64,000 bases of DNA from Massilia sp. ST3 (GTDB taxonomy: Bacteria; Pseudomonadota; Gammaproteobacteria; Burkholderiales; Burkholderiaceae_D), in NCBI RefSeq assembly GCF_018119405.1, contig NZ_JAGPWC010000027.1, positions 1-64,000 on the forward strand, read 5' to 3'. The notes under the pieces are model-generated. The model saw nothing but the letters and a program-made list of their open reading frames with translations. It did no database searches and was not told the DNA's origin. The translations under genes were made by a program, and so were the position numbers. Positions 53,200 through 63,987 of the stretch are shown piece by piece. How positions within the stretch are numbered: the stretch's first letter is position 1; each line of letters opens with the position of its first letter.

Positions 53200-53970
53200 C
53201 TAGCGCGCCGCCCTCCGCTCCGGCACTCCGCTGGTCACGAACCGCTCCAGCGTCTGCTGCATCTGCATCGAGATACTCGCGAAACTGCAGCCCACCTGCA
53301 CCTGCTCGCCCAGCAGGAAGGTCTTGAACGGCCGCAGCAGCCGCACTTCCAGGTCGGCGATCAGGGTCAGCGCCGGGCCCAGTTCCAGCCGGGCGCCCGT
53401 GATCTTCTTCCCGACCGTCAGCCCGAAGCACTGGTCCGGCGTCGCGCGCAGTCCGACGCCGCTTTGCGAGAAGTCGTACAGCGGCAATTCATACTGGCGT
53501 CCCTGCAGCGCGAAACTCGCGGTGTAGTTCACCCCGACCGGGGTCTCGATGCGGCGGGCGGCGCGGCGGTTGAGCACCAGGCAGCTTTCCGGGAACTCGG
53601 CGTGCACCATCATCGGCCGGCCGTCCAGGGCCCGCCAGTCGCCCTCCAGTTCGAACTGCAGCTTGGCGTTGCCGCCGATCGACGCCACGAAGACCAGCTT
53701 GCCCGATGGCGGCATTTCGCTGCCGGTGAAGTCCAGCACGAAATGCGGCAGCTCCGGGTCCACCGACTCGATCCGGGCCAGCAGCGGTTCCACGTAACCG
53801 GCCGGGAACACGGTGACCGCGTCGCCGCGCTCCGCCAGGGTGGTCAGCGCTTCCCCGATATCGAAGGGGTCGCGCATCTCGTGCGGCTCGAGGTTGCCGC
53901 CGATGCGGGTGACGGCGTCGGCGGGCTTGGGCGGGCCCTTGCGGGCAATGGCGATGACAGTATCGTTCAC
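53200..53970 (-). CDS. ycgR: Flagellar brake protein YcgR (PilZ domain)
   Basis: A 256-residue c-di-GMP receptor. The N-terminal YcgR domain (about 25-130, DPFDIGEALTTLAERGDAV) is followed by a PilZ domain. The Arg cluster is RRAARR (around 140) and the second motif is DFSQSG (around 170), both intact, so c-di-GMP binding is expected. In enterics YcgR slows the flagellar motor through MotA/FliG. The start is a GTG with AGGAT upstream; the frame runs 35 codons further without family similarity. It converges with the motility block, which fits the function. Confidence 0.93.
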   Translation of the reverse strand: MNDTVIAIARKGPPKPADAVTRIGGNLEPHEMRDPFDIGEALTTLAERGDAVTVFPAGYVEPLLARIESVDPELPHFVLDFTGSEMPPSGKLVFVASIGGNAKLQFELEGDWRALDGRPMMVHAEFPESCLVLNRRAARRIETPVGVNYTASFALQGRQYELPLYDFSQSGVGLRATPDQCFGLTVGKKITGARLELGPALTLIADLEVRLLRPFKTFLLGEQVQVGCSFASISMQMQQTLERFVTSGVPERRAAR

Positions 53971-54085
53971 GGCGAATCCTGGGGCGTGAGCAGTAAGTGA
54001 AACTACTAATATACGCCCGTTCTGTTCGTGTTGCAATTTCGCAAGCTTCAGTGTTGTTTTGATATCGCTCAACAAAACAACAGGA

Positions 54086-54952
<867 letters not shown>

Positions 54953-55822
54953 TCAGGCCGGCGAATAGGCCAGGCGCACATAGATGGGCGCAAAGGGCTC
55001 GGCCTGGGTGATTTCGATGAGGGTTTCTTTCGCGAGTTCGAGCATGGCCACAAAGTGTACTACCACGATCGGCACCCCGTGCTGGCCCGCGAACAGCTCG
55101 CCGAACTCGACGAAGCGCTGCGACTGCAGGGTCCGCAGGATGGCCGACATGTGCTCGCGCACCGACAGCTCCTGGCGGCTGATCCGGTGGTGCTGGGTCA
55201 GCTTGGCGCGGCGCAGGACGTCGAACCAGGCCCGCTGCAGGTCCCAGGGGTCGACATCCGGCCAGACGGGCGCCAGGCCCTGTTCCACGAACAGGGCGGG
55301 GCGCACGAAGTCGCGGCCTTCCTGGGGCAGCTGGCCCAGCTGGACGGCGGCGCTCTTGATCTGCTCGTAGTCCAGCAGCCGGCGCACCAGTTCTGCGCGC
55401 GGGTCGCCCACGTCCTCGACCAGGTCGTCCTGGCGCCGCGGCAGCAGCATGCGCGACTTGATCTCGATGAGCATCGCGGCCATCAGCAGGTATTCGGCCG
55501 CCAGCTCCAGGTTGTGCTGGCGGATCTGCTCGACGTATTCCAGGTATTGCAGGGTCACCTGCGCCATCGGGATGTCGAGGATGTTGAAGTTCTGCTTGCG
55601 GATCAGGTAGAGCAGCAGGTCGAGCGGACCTTCGAAGGCGTCGAGGAAGACCTCGAGCGCATCCGGAGGGATGTACAGGTCGTTCGGCAGGCGCGTCAGC
55701 GGCTCGCCGTACAGGCGCGCGATGGCGCCGGCGGGGTCCGCCGTGTCGTCAGCTGGGAGAGGCGGCGCCCCGGATGCCGGCATCGGTTCGGCCGGCTCCT
55801 GCGCGGCCTGGTCGGGCAGCAT
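54953..55822 (-). CDS. scpA: Segregation and condensation protein ScpA
   Basis: A 289-residue kleisin subunit of the Smc-ScpAB condensin. A low-complexity Pro/Ala-rich N-terminal extension of about 45 residues precedes the kleisin N-terminal domain (VFLDAFEGPLDLLLYLIRKQ, then NILDIPMAQVT). The C-terminal winged-helix domain (VVVHFVAMLELAKETLIEI) closes the ring on the Smc head. Cytoplasmic, chromosome-associated. It lies 14 bases after the DUF3460 gene and before panC. Confidence 0.95.
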   Translation of the reverse strand: MLPDQAAQEPAEPMPASGAPPLPADDTADPAGAIARLYGEPLTRLPNDLYIPPDALEVFLDAFEGPLDLLLYLIRKQNFNILDIPMAQVTLQYLEYVEQIRQHNLELAAEYLLMAAMLIEIKSRMLLPRRQDDLVEDVGDPRAELVRRLLDYEQIKSAAVQLGQLPQEGRDFVRPALFVEQGLAPVWPDVDPWDLQRAWFDVLRRAKLTQHHRISRQELSVREHMSAILRTLQSQRFVEFGELFAGQHGVPIVVVHFVAMLELAKETLIEITQAEPFAPIYVRLAYSPA

Positions 55823-55836
55823 GGGCGCCTTCTGGC

Positions 55837-56046
55837 TCAGACCTTGGTCTGGTAGGGGTAGGCGTTCTGGCGCAGGCGCGATTCCTTGACGCGCGCCTGT
55901 TCGTCCAGCGACAGCGGAGCCTTGTCCCAGAGCAGGGCGCGGCCCGCCTGCTGGCGTTCTTCCATACCCGGCAGCTGGCCCTTCAGTTCCTTGATGAACT
56001 TGGTGTGCTCGGATTCGTACATCGAGTGTTGTTTCTTGAAGATCAT
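55837..56046 (-). CDS. DUF3460 family small protein
   Basis: A 69-residue protein of the DUF3460 family, found mainly in Burkholderiales and of unknown function. The family core MYESEHTKFIKELKGQLPG followed by AGRALLWDKAPLSLDEQ is intact, and the end RLRQNAYPYQTKV is typical. I chose the ATG at 56046, giving MIFKKQHSMYESEH; an internal ATG at 56022 is possible. Ribosome sites are weak for both. It lies between the 438-residue gene at 56112 and scpA, all on the minus strand. Confidence 0.85.
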   Translation of the reverse strand: MIFKKQHSMYESEHTKFIKELKGQLPGMEERQQAGRALLWDKAPLSLDEQARVKESRLRQNAYPYQTKV

Positions 56047-56111
56047 GATTCTTAAGAGAAGTAAACGAGAGACGGGGCAGATTCTTCTGCCCCGCGCGTC
56101 CCGCGTCAAGC

Positions 56112-57428
56112 TTATTTATGCAGCTCGTTCAGCTGGCGGGCAATGATGTCGTGGCTGAGCCACAGCACCGGGGCGATTTTCTCGGCCGCACCATGGAACA
56201 TCAGCGGCCCGGCGCCTTCCAGCACCAGGCTGGACAGGTGGTCGGTGATCAGGGCCTTGCGGTCCTTGTGCAGGGCGGTGATCTCGTCCGAGGTGCCGAT
56301 CATGACGTCCGCCAGTGCCGGCGTGTTGTCCATCGGCCAGGCTTCGAAGTTGCGGAAGTGGGCGCTGGTGGCGTCCTGGTTGTAGCCTTCCAGCTTGTCC
56401 AGCACGCTCTGCAGCGACACGCCCTCGTTCAGCAGGTCCTGGCAGATGCGCCACTGCTCGTCGGCCCAGGCGCCGCCGCCTTCGCGCTTGAGCGCCTTCA
56501 GCAGCGGGATCAGCGGCAGTTCGACGCCGACGAAGATATCGGACGAATTGGTGCGGATTTCCGGGCAGTTGAACACGGTCGCCCAGACGCCTTGCTTCCA
56601 GGCCGCCTCGGCCACCGACTCCAGGCGCATCTTGGCGTAGCCCTGGGTGTAGTTGGTGTAGGTCTGCCAGACGTACTCGTTGCCGATCAGGACCTCGGTG
56701 CCGTGGTAGCCGTAGGCCGTATAGCGCACTTCGCCGCCGGCCGCGGTCACGCGCTCGCGGATCTTGCTTGATGCATCGATCAGGTACTTGAGCGTGTTGG
56801 CGGTGACTTCGTCGAAGTTCATCAGGATCAGCTTGCCCAGGTCGCTGTCGAGCAGGGCGCGCGAGGACATGAAACGCTCGCCGCGGCCCTTGTAGATGCG
56901 GTTGGCGATGGCCAGGAAAGCCTTGATCTTCGGGATGCCGCCGGCCATGGTGTGGGCGAAGAAGACATTGGCGCCTTGCGGGACCAGCTTGTCGATCTCG
57001 GCCATGACGGTGGCGGCCGAGCTGGTGAAGCGGCGCACGCCGGCTTCGCGGCAGCGCTCGATCTTTTCCCAGTCCAGCTTGTCTTCCTGCCAGCTCTTCA
57101 GGGTGATCCCCGAGAGCATCTCGGTCGGGTTCTGCTCGCCTTCGGGCGCATCCATGTCGAAACCTGCCATCAGCGGCACGTTGATGATGCGGCCGCCCAG
57201 CTTCTCTTCCGCTTCGGCGTGTTCTTCCGCGGTCAGCGCGCGCAGGGCGCCGGACTCGTCGCGGCGACCCACGGTGATGCCGACAATGGTCATGCCGGCC
57301 GCGCGGGCCTCGTCGATCAGGCCGTTCACATAGCCGCGGCCGAACAGTTCGCCGAACAGGACGAACACGTCGCCTTTGCGGAACACGTTGGCGTGCGGGA
57401 TGTGGCGGAGAGGTTTGAATTCGGTCAT
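56112..57428 (-). CDS. Conserved 438-aa protein with Rossmann-like N-terminus (possibly the FabMG-type enoyl reductase family)
   Basis: A 438-residue cytoplasmic protein. It starts FRKGDVFVLFGELFGRGYVN, where the glycine-rich turn and the later MTIVGITVGRRD resemble a nucleotide-binding alpha/beta domain. A long, well-conserved middle (FFAHTMAGGIPKIKAFLAIA, then GERFMSSRALLDSDLGKLIL) and a C-terminal region with HFRNFEAWPMDN follow. I recall similar proteins labelled enoyl-ACP reductase FabMG family in databases, but I see no Tyr-x-x-x-Lys or Tyr-x6-Lys triad that would prove this, so I treat it as tentative. It is first in the row with DUF3460, scpA and panC. Confidence 0.7.
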   Translation of the reverse strand: MTEFKPLRHIPHANVFRKGDVFVLFGELFGRGYVNGLIDEARAAGMTIVGITVGRRDESGALRALTAEEHAEAEEKLGGRIINVPLMAGFDMDAPEGEQNPTEMLSGITLKSWQEDKLDWEKIERCREAGVRRFTSSAATVMAEIDKLVPQGANVFFAHTMAGGIPKIKAFLAIANRIYKGRGERFMSSRALLDSDLGKLILMNFDEVTANTLKYLIDASSKIRERVTAAGGEVRYTAYGYHGTEVLIGNEYVWQTYTNYTQGYAKMRLESVAEAAWKQGVWATVFNCPEIRTNSSDIFVGVELPLIPLLKALKREGGGAWADEQWRICQDLLNEGVSLQSVLDKLEGYNQDATSAHFRNFEAWPMDNTPALADVMIGTSDEITALHKDRKALITDHLSSLVLEGAGPLMFHGAAEKIAPVLWLSHDIIARQLNELHK

Positions 57429-57582
57429 ATTATTAGCTGCCTATCAAAAGGTATGTAGGGGCATTTGTTCTACACAAAAAGCGTGTCATTGTATCACCCG
57501 CTACGGGCGCCGGAATTGGTTTCCGGGGCCATTCCTGTAGTCATTCTGGCCCAGTTCGGAGGGTTTAGTTAGCCCCAAAACC

Positions 57583-57690
57583 GTCGTACCCTTCACTGGA
57601 GGGTACGACCTCCGGCGAAGGCCGGAGCCTAAGTTGAGCGTCGCGTTAGCGCATGCAAACTTGGGTTCCGGCCTTCGCCGGAACGACGGT
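57583..57690. repeat. REP-like pair, family 2, with extra hairpin
   Basis: GTCGTACCCT (57583-57592) pairs perfectly with AGGGTACGAC (57600-57609). It is followed by CTCCGGCGAAGGCCGGAG (near 57610-57626) and, inverted, GGTTCCGGCCTTCGCCGGAA (near 57664-57683). These are the same arms as at 34184-34292. They fill the 287-bp gap between metG and the 438-aa gene; nothing else is seen there. Confidence 0.8.
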
Positions 57691-57715
57691 TCGTATGCTA
57701 ACTAACGAGAATGCC

Positions 57716-59854
57716 TCAGCGAATCCGCATCCCCGGCGTCGCGCCCGGCATCGGGTCGAGCAGGTAGAGACCCGGATTCGCCTTCTCGTCGGCACTTGAT
57801 GCGCACAGCACCATGCCTTCCGAGACGCCGAACTTCATCTTGCGCGGGGCCAGGTTGGCGACCATCACGGTCAGCTTGCCGACCAGGTCTTCCGGCTTGT
57901 AGGCCGACTTGATGCCCGAGAACACATTGCGGTAGCGGCCTTCACCCACGTCCAGGGTCAGGCGCAGCAGCTTTCCGGCGCCTTCCACGTGTTCGCAGTT
58001 GACGATCCTGGCCACCCGCAGGTCGATCCTGGTGAAGTCGTCGATCGAGATTTCCGGGGCCAGCTCCTCGATGTCGCCGGCCGGCGCCGCGTCGGCGGCC
58101 GGAGCGGCGGTCTCGGCGGTGGCTGGGGCAAGAGCTGCAGCCGGCGCGGCCGGCTTGTCGAACAGGTTCTCGACCATCTTGGCGTCCACGCGCTGCATCA
58201 GGTGGCTGTAGGCGCCGATGGTGCGACCCAGCATGGTCTCGTAGACGGCCGCGCCATGGGTGTCGGCCCAGCTCAGCTCGGCGTCGCCCAGGAACTCGGA
58301 CACGCGCGCCGCCACCTGCGGCAGCACCGGGGACAGCATGATGGTCAGCTGGCGGAACAGGATCAGGGCGGTGGTGCAGACGTCGTGCAGCTCGGCCAGC
58401 TTGGTCTCGTCCTTGGCCAGGATCCAGGGCTTGTTCTCGTCCACGTACTGGTTGGTGACGTCGGCGATCTCCATGATCTCGCGTAGCGCCTTGCCGTACT
58501 CGCGCGCCTCGAAGCTGGCGGCGATGCTGGCCTGGCGTTCCACGCCTTCGCTCATCAGGGCCTTGCAGATCCAGCCTTTCGCATCGCCGGACAGGGTGTC
58601 GGCCAGCTTGCCGTCGAACTTCTTGGCGATGAAGCCGGCGCAGCGGCTGGCGATGTTGACGTATTTACCGATCAGGTCGCTGTTCACGCGGTTGACGAAG
58701 TCCTCGCCGTTGAAGTCGAGGTCTTCGACCCGGGCGTTGAGCTTGAAGGCCAGGTAGTAGCGCAGCCATTCCGGGTTCATGCCCAGTTCCAGGTAGCGCA
58801 GCGGCGAAATGCCGGTGCCGCGCGACTTCGACATCTTTTCGTTGTTGACGGTCAGGTGGCCGTGGACGGCGACCTTCAGCTTGTCGATGATCGGGTGGCC
58901 CGAGAAGTTCAGCATCGCCGGCCAGAACAGCAGGTGGAAGGACACGATGTCCTTGCCGATGAAGTGCAGCTGCTCGGCCTGCGGGTCGTTCAGGAAGGCT
59001 TCGAAGTCCAGGCCCTGCTTGTCGAAGTAGTTCTTGAGCGAGGCCAGGTAGCCGACCGGCGCGTCCAGCCACACATAGAAGAACTTGCCCGGTGCGTCGG
59101 GAATCGGGATACCGAAGTAGGGCGCATCGCGCGAGATGTCCCAGTCGGCCAGCTTCTCGCCGGATTCGCCCAGCCATTCCGAGACCTTGTTGACCATTTC
59201 CGGCTGCAGGCGGCCCGGGGTGTTCAGCCACTCCTTGAGGAACTGGAAGCAGCGCGGGTCGGACAGCTTGAAGAAGTACTGCTCCGAGGGTTTCAGGACC
59301 GGGGTCGAGCCCGTGAACACCGAGAACGGGTTGATCAGTTCGGTCGGCTGGTAGGCGGCGCCGCAGACTTCGCAGTTGTCGCCGTACTGGTCCTTGGCGT
59401 GGCAGGTCGGGCACTCGCCCTTGATGTTGCGGTCGGCCAGGAACATGCCCTTGACCGGGTCGTAGAAGCGGTCGACGGTCTTGGTGACGATCAGGCCGGC
59501 ATCGCGCAGCTTGCGGTAGATGCCCTGGGACAGCTCGACGTTTTCCGGCGAATCGGTCGAATACCAGTTGTCGAAGGCGATGTGGAAGCCGTCCAGGTAT
59601 TGCGGGCGGCCGGCGGCGATCTTGGCCACGAACTCCTGGGGCGTGATGCCCTCCTTCTCGGCGGCGATCATGATCGGGGTGCCGTGCGTATCGTCGGCGC
59701 AGACGAAGTGCACCTGGCGCTGGACGCCGCCATCGCGCTGCATTCGCTGGAAGCGGACCCAGATGTCGGCCTGGATGTATTCCATCATGTGGCCGATATG
59801 GAAGGCTGCGTTGGCGTAGGGCAGGGCAGTGGTGACAAACAGCTTGCGGGTCAT
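57716..59854 (-). CDS. metG: Methionyl-tRNA synthetase
   Basis: A 712-residue class I synthetase charging tRNA-Met. HIGH motif in [15 protein letters not shown] and the catalytic signature [10 protein letters not shown] are present. A four-cysteine zinc knuckle lies in the connective domain (CPTCHAKD, then NCEVCG). After the anticodon domain comes a low-complexity Ala/Pro linker (about 555-600) and a C-terminal EMAP-type tRNA-binding/dimerisation domain ([19 protein letters not shown]). The ATG at 59854 gives the canonical [15 protein letters not shown]; 40 further codons upstream belong to the divergent gap with mrp. Confidence 0.97.
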   Translation of the reverse strand: MTRKLFVTTALPYANAAFHIGHMMEYIQADIWVRFQRMQRDGGVQRQVHFVCADDTHGTPIMIAAEKEGITPQEFVAKIAAGRPQYLDGFHIAFDNWYSTDSPENVELSQGIYRKLRDAGLIVTKTVDRFYDPVKGMFLADRNIKGECPTCHAKDQYGDNCEVCGAAYQPTELINPFSVFTGSTPVLKPSEQYFFKLSDPRCFQFLKEWLNTPGRLQPEMVNKVSEWLGESGEKLADWDISRDAPYFGIPIPDAPGKFFYVWLDAPVGYLASLKNYFDKQGLDFEAFLNDPQAEQLHFIGKDIVSFHLLFWPAMLNFSGHPIIDKLKVAVHGHLTVNNEKMSKSRGTGISPLRYLELGMNPEWLRYYLAFKLNARVEDLDFNGEDFVNRVNSDLIGKYVNIASRCAGFIAKKFDGKLADTLSGDAKGWICKALMSEGVERQASIAASFEAREYGKALREIMEIADVTNQYVDENKPWILAKDETKLAELHDVCTTALILFRQLTIMLSPVLPQVAARVSEFLGDAELSWADTHGAAVYETMLGRTIGAYSHLMQRVDAKMVENLFDKPAAPAAALAPATAETAAPAADAAPAGDIEELAPEISIDDFTRIDLRVARIVNCEHVEGAGKLLRLTLDVGEGRYRNVFSGIKSAYKPEDLVGKLTVMVANLAPRKMKFGVSEGMVLCASSADEKANPGLYLLDPMPGATPGMRIR

Positions 59855-60013
59855 GGTCGAGACGCTCTGGTTATATGAAAAGAAGCATTTTAACAGCGGA
59901 TGGCCTTGTTCGCGCAGGGGGTATTGCTCGGGTGGCGGCCGATTTTGCCATTCCGGCAAGAGGACGAAGTGCATTTTGCGCTACACTTTCGGCCATCACA
60001 TTCGGAGAAATAC

Positions 60014-61102
60014 ATGAGCATTACTGAGAACGAGGTCAAGGCAGCGCTGTCGGCGGTTATCGATCCTAACACCGGGAAAGACTTCGTCGCGTCCAAATCG
60101 GTCAAGCAGGTCCAGGTCGCCGGGGCGGACGTCAGCTTCGAGATCGAGCTGGGTTATCCCGCGGCCAGCCAGGTTCCCGCGATCCGCGAACAGGTGACGG
60201 CGGCCGTGAAGGCGCTGCCGGGCGTCGGCCAGGTCACGGTCAAGGTCACCAGCAAGATCGTCTCGCACGCGGTCCAGCGCGGCCTGAAGGTCATGCCGAA
60301 CGTGAAGAACATCATCGCCGTCGCCTCCGGCAAGGGCGGGGTCGGCAAGTCGACCACCGCCGTCAACCTGGCCCTGGCCTTGTCGAGCGAAGGCGCCAGC
60401 GTCGGCATCCTGGACGCCGACATCTACGGCCCCTCGCAACCCATGATGTTGGGGATCAATGGCCGTCCCGAGAGCCGCGACGGCAAGACCATGGAGCCGC
60501 TGGAGAACCACGGCGTGCAGGTGTCCTCGATCGGCTTCATGATCGACCCGGACGAGCCCATGGTCTGGCGCGGCCCGATGGTCACCGGCGCGCTGCAGCA
60601 GCTGCTCGAGCAGACCAACTGGCGCGACCTCGATTACCTGATCGTCGACATGCCGCCGGGGACCGGCGACATCCAGCTGACCCTGTCGCAGAAGGTGCCG
60701 GTCACCGGCGCCGTGATCGTCACCACCCCGCAGGACATCGCCCTGCTGGACGCGCGCAAGGGCCTCAAGATGTTCGAGAAGGTCGGCATCCCGATCCTGG
60801 GCGTGGTCGAGAACATGTCGACCCACATCTGCTCGAACTGCGGCCACGTGGAGCATATCTTCGGCGAAGGCGGCGGCGCCAAGATGTGCAAGGACTTCGG
60901 CGTCGACTTCCTGGGCTCGCTGCCGCTGACCATGTCGATCCGCGAGCAGACCGACTCCGGCCGTCCGACCGTGGTGGCCGATCCGGACGGCGCCGTGGCC
61001 GACGTCTACAAGCAGATCGCGCGCAGGATCGCCATCAAGGTGGCCGACAAGGCCAAGGACATGAGCGCCAGGTTCCCGAGCATCGTCGTCAAGAACGACT
61101 AA
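60014..61102 (+). CDS. apbC: Iron-sulfur cluster carrier protein Mrp/ApbC
   Basis: A 362-residue P-loop ATPase that carries and transfers [4Fe-4S] clusters. An N-terminal DUF59/MIP18-like domain (about 1-90) precedes the NTPase with Walker A AVASGKGGVGKSTTA (around 105). The CxxC cluster ligand is HICSNCGH (around 280). Cytoplasmic, dimeric. CGGAGAAATAC before the ATG fixes the start. It is divergent from metG, a common pairing in Burkholderiales. Confidence 0.96.
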   Translation: MSITENEVKAALSAVIDPNTGKDFVASKSVKQVQVAGADVSFEIELGYPAASQVPAIREQVTAAVKALPGVGQVTVKVTSKIVSHAVQRGLKVMPNVKNIIAVASGKGGVGKSTTAVNLALALSSEGASVGILDADIYGPSQPMMLGINGRPESRDGKTMEPLENHGVQVSSIGFMIDPDEPMVWRGPMVTGALQQLLEQTNWRDLDYLIVDMPPGTGDIQLTLSQKVPVTGAVIVTTPQDIALLDARKGLKMFEKVGIPILGVVENMSTHICSNCGHVEHIFGEGGGAKMCKDFGVDFLGSLPLTMSIREQTDSGRPTVVADPDGAVADVYKQIARRIAIKVADKAKDMSARFPSIVVKND

Positions 61103-61343
61103 GGTCCGGTACTGTGTTCCGGGCCCGGCGCGGGCCTGGAGCCGTATCTGCATCGATCCCGCCTCTCTCCAAAGGCCTGTAGGAAAACTCTGAATTTGCA
61201 CCAGCCACGCGTGCGGCTGGGTCGCAATGCTAAGATGGCCGGCATTGCTTTTATGCAATTGGAAATATGACGGACCGCCGTCCCGGCTGCCAGGCTGCGC
61301 CGGCGACGCGCTTTTCCGGTCCCGTCCCTACGGAGAGCCTGCC

Positions 61344-63557
61344 TTGTCGACCAGTATGCAGATCCCGGTGCAGGACCGTGCCTCCACGCCCAGGCATGTC
61401 GTGCGCTTCTACCACGATGCCGCGACGGTGCTGGCGGAAGTCGCCGAATTCCTCGACCGGGGCTTGCGCGGCGGCGGCGCGGCCATCGTCATCGCCACGC
61501 CCGGCCACCTCGCGGCCCTGCGGCGGCAGCTGGCGGGCTTTGGCTCCCCGGAAGGACGGCCCGGCTGGTTTCCGGGCGAACTCATCCTGCTTGACGCGGC
61601 TGGCACGCTGGCGCAATTCATGGTCGGCGGTTGGCCGGACGCGGGGCGCTTCGAGGCGGTGGTCGGGGCCGCCGTGCGCCGGGCCTGCGCATCCGGGGCG
61701 CCGGTCCACGCCTTCGGCGAGATGGTCGCGCTGCTGTGCGAGCAAGGCCTGTACGACGCGGCCGTGCGGCTCGAACAATTGTGGAACGAGCTGGCCGAGG
61801 CCTGCCGCTTCTCGCTGTTCTGCGCCTATCCCTGGCACCTGTTCCCGACCGAAGACCAGGCAGTGAACTTCCACCGCGTCTGCTGCGAGCACGACCACGT
61901 GTGCCCGGACGGCGGCGCGGCCGAGGACGGGCCGCAGGACCTGTACCACCGGCTCGCCGTCCTCGAGCAGAAGAACCAGGCCCTGCGCCGCGAGGCGGCG
62001 CGCGCCCGCGAAGCCGAGCAGACCCTCAGGCACCGCGAGCGCGAGCTGGTGGACTTCGTCGAGAACGCCGCCGAAGGCCTGCACCGCGTGGGGCCGGACG
62101 GCATCATCCTTTGGGCCAATGCCGCGGAGCTCGCCCTGCTGGGCTACCGCTGGGAAGAATACGTCGGGCGCCACATCGCCGAATTCCACGAGGACCCGGA
62201 GGTCATCGGCGAGATCCTGCGCCGCCTGAAGGCGGGCGACACGCTGCACGACCTGCCGGCCCGCCTGCGCTGCAAGGACGGTTCGCTGCGCAACGTGGTC
62301 ATCAGCTCGAACGCCTGCTTCGAGGACGGCCAGCTGCGCTACAGCCGCTGCTTCACGCGCGATGCGACCGAGCGCCAGCTGCTGGAGCAGGCGCACCGCG
62401 AGCGCGAGGCGCTGGTGGCCGAGCTGTCCCACGCCAACCGCGCCAAGGATGAATTCCTGGCCATGCTGGCCCACGAGCTGCGCAATCCGCTGGCGCCGGT
62501 GAGCGCGGCCGCGCAGCTGCTGGCGGTGGCGGCCGAGGATCCGCGGCGCGTGCGCCAGGCCGCCGCGGTGATCGCGCGCCAGGTCGGCCACATGAAAGGC
62601 CTGATCGACGACCTGCTCGACGTCGCCAGGGTCACGCGCGGGCTGGTCGCGCTGTCCCGGGCCCCGCTCGACCTGCGCTATGTCGTGTCCGAAGCGCTGG
62701 AGCAGGCCGCGCCGCAGCTCGATGCGCGCCGCCACCGGCTCGAAGTCGAGCTGCCGCCGGAACCGGCCCTGGTCAGCGCCGACCGCAAGCGCATCGTCCA
62801 GGTCGTGGTCAACCTGCTGGTCAACGCCGGCAAGTTCACACCCGAGGGCGGCACGGTGCGGGTGCGGATGCGTAATCTGGCGGACGAGATCGAGCTGACC
62901 GTCGCCGACAACGGGATCGGCATCGATGCCGAACTCGCCACGCGGGTGTTCGACCTGTTCGTGCAAGGGCGGCGTACGCCCGACCGGGTGCAGGGCGGAC
63001 TGGGGCTGGGCCTGGCCCTGGCGCGCAGCCTGGTGGAGTCACATGGCGGCGCCATCACGGTGCACAGCGACGGCGCCGGAAAGGGCAGCCGGTTCACGCT
63101 GCACCTGCCGCGTCTCGACCAGCCGCCGTCCGGCCCCGGTGCGCCGGCCGGCCGCGCGCCGGCGGCTGAGCGGGCCGGCCGGCCGCTGAGCATGCTGGTG
63201 GTGGACGACAACCGCGACGCCGCCGACGCCCTGGCCGGCCTGCTGCAGGCCTGGGGCTTCCCGGCATGCGCGTCGTATACCAGCGCGTCGGCGCTCGAGG
63301 CCGCGGCGTCCGGCTGTCCGCAAGTCTTCCTGCTCGACATCGGCTTGCCAGAGGTCGACGGACTGGCCCTGGCCCGGCAGCTGCGTGCGATGCCGCAGGC
63401 CGCCGGCGCGGTCCTGGTCGCCGTCACCGGCTATGGCCAGGACAGCGACCGCGCATCGACCAGCGCGGCGGGTTTCGACTACCACCTGGTCAAGCCGGTC
63501 GATGCGGCCGAACTGCTGGACCTGCTCGGCCGGATCGCGCAGCAGGCCGGCGCCTAG
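61344..63557 (+). CDS. Hybrid sensor histidine kinase, MEDS-PAS-HisKA-HATPase-REC
   Basis: A 737-residue soluble hybrid kinase with no TM helix. The MEDS/DcmR-type sensor domain (about 15-180, HVVRFYHDAATVLAEVAEFL) is followed by a coiled coil, a PAS domain (about 225-345) and HisKA with phospho-His in LAMLAHELRNPLAP. The HATPase has N box VVNLLVNAGKFTPE and G boxes NGIGID and GGLGLGLALA. A terminal REC has Asp in VFLLDIGLPEVDG. GGAGAG six bases before a TTG at 61344 favours that start; the ATG at 61356 is the alternative. MEDS domains are thought to sense small molecules such as C1 compounds. There is no partner regulator nearby. Confidence 0.9.
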   Translation: MSTSMQIPVQDRASTPRHVVRFYHDAATVLAEVAEFLDRGLRGGGAAIVIATPGHLAALRRQLAGFGSPEGRPGWFPGELILLDAAGTLAQFMVGGWPDAGRFEAVVGAAVRRACASGAPVHAFGEMVALLCEQGLYDAAVRLEQLWNELAEACRFSLFCAYPWHLFPTEDQAVNFHRVCCEHDHVCPDGGAAEDGPQDLYHRLAVLEQKNQALRREAARAREAEQTLRHRERELVDFVENAAEGLHRVGPDGIILWANAAELALLGYRWEEYVGRHIAEFHEDPEVIGEILRRLKAGDTLHDLPARLRCKDGSLRNVVISSNACFEDGQLRYSRCFTRDATERQLLEQAHREREALVAELSHANRAKDEFLAMLAHELRNPLAPVSAAAQLLAVAAEDPRRVRQAAAVIARQVGHMKGLIDDLLDVARVTRGLVALSRAPLDLRYVVSEALEQAAPQLDARRHRLEVELPPEPALVSADRKRIVQVVVNLLVNAGKFTPEGGTVRVRMRNLADEIELTVADNGIGIDAELATRVFDLFVQGRRTPDRVQGGLGLGLALARSLVESHGGAITVHSDGAGKGSRFTLHLPRLDQPPSGPGAPAGRAPAAERAGRPLSMLVVDDNRDAADALAGLLQAWGFPACASYTSASALEAAASGCPQVFLLDIGLPEVDGLALARQLRAMPQAAGAVLVAVTGYGQDSDRASTSAAGFDYHLVKPVDAAELLDLLGRIAQQAGA

Positions 63558-63627
63558 CCGCGGCGGCTGCCATTGCCGCGCCGCGTGCAGGCGGAGTACA
63601 CTGGAACCAGCTTGCAAGGAGCTTGCC

Positions 63628-63987
63628 ATGACACGCAAATTGGCTCTACTGTTCGCCGGCGCCATGCTGTGCGCGTCCGCCGGCGCCGAGCCGCGCCGCC
63701 AGGTCGACCTGGACGCGCCGGGTGCGCTGGAACAGGTGCGGCGCGAGCGGCCCGCCCACGTCCAGGCCGTCACCCGGATCCTGCGCGAGGCGCCGGAACG
63801 CAAGCCGCAGGCCATCGCCGGCTGGGTACGGACGGCCTTCGATGCGCGCATGGCTTCGGCCATGTTGATCAAGACCAGCTACCCGCCCCGGGCGCGCCTG
63901 GAGTTCGTGCTGGACGATACCGAGTACCGGGCGCTGGTCACCTTGCGCAATGTCGAGCCTTCCCTGAGCCCTGCCGTGCATCCCTGA
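63628..63987 (+). CDS. Small secreted protein, unknown function
   Basis: A 119-residue protein with a signal peptide (MTRKLALLFAGAMLCASAGA, cleavage after residue 20). The mature part of about 99 residues starts with an Arg/Glu-rich helical region (LEQVRRERPAHVQAVTRIL) and ends with a strand-rich segment (RARLEFVLDDTEYRALVTL). Probably periplasmic. GCAAGGAGC precedes the ATG. It lies 70 bases after the hybrid kinase on the same strand. No family recognised. Confidence 0.75.
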   Translation: MTRKLALLFAGAMLCASAGAEPRRQVDLDAPGALEQVRRERPAHVQAVTRILREAPERKPQAIAGWVRTAFDARMASAMLIKTSYPPRARLEFVLDDTEYRALVTLRNVEPSLSPAVHP

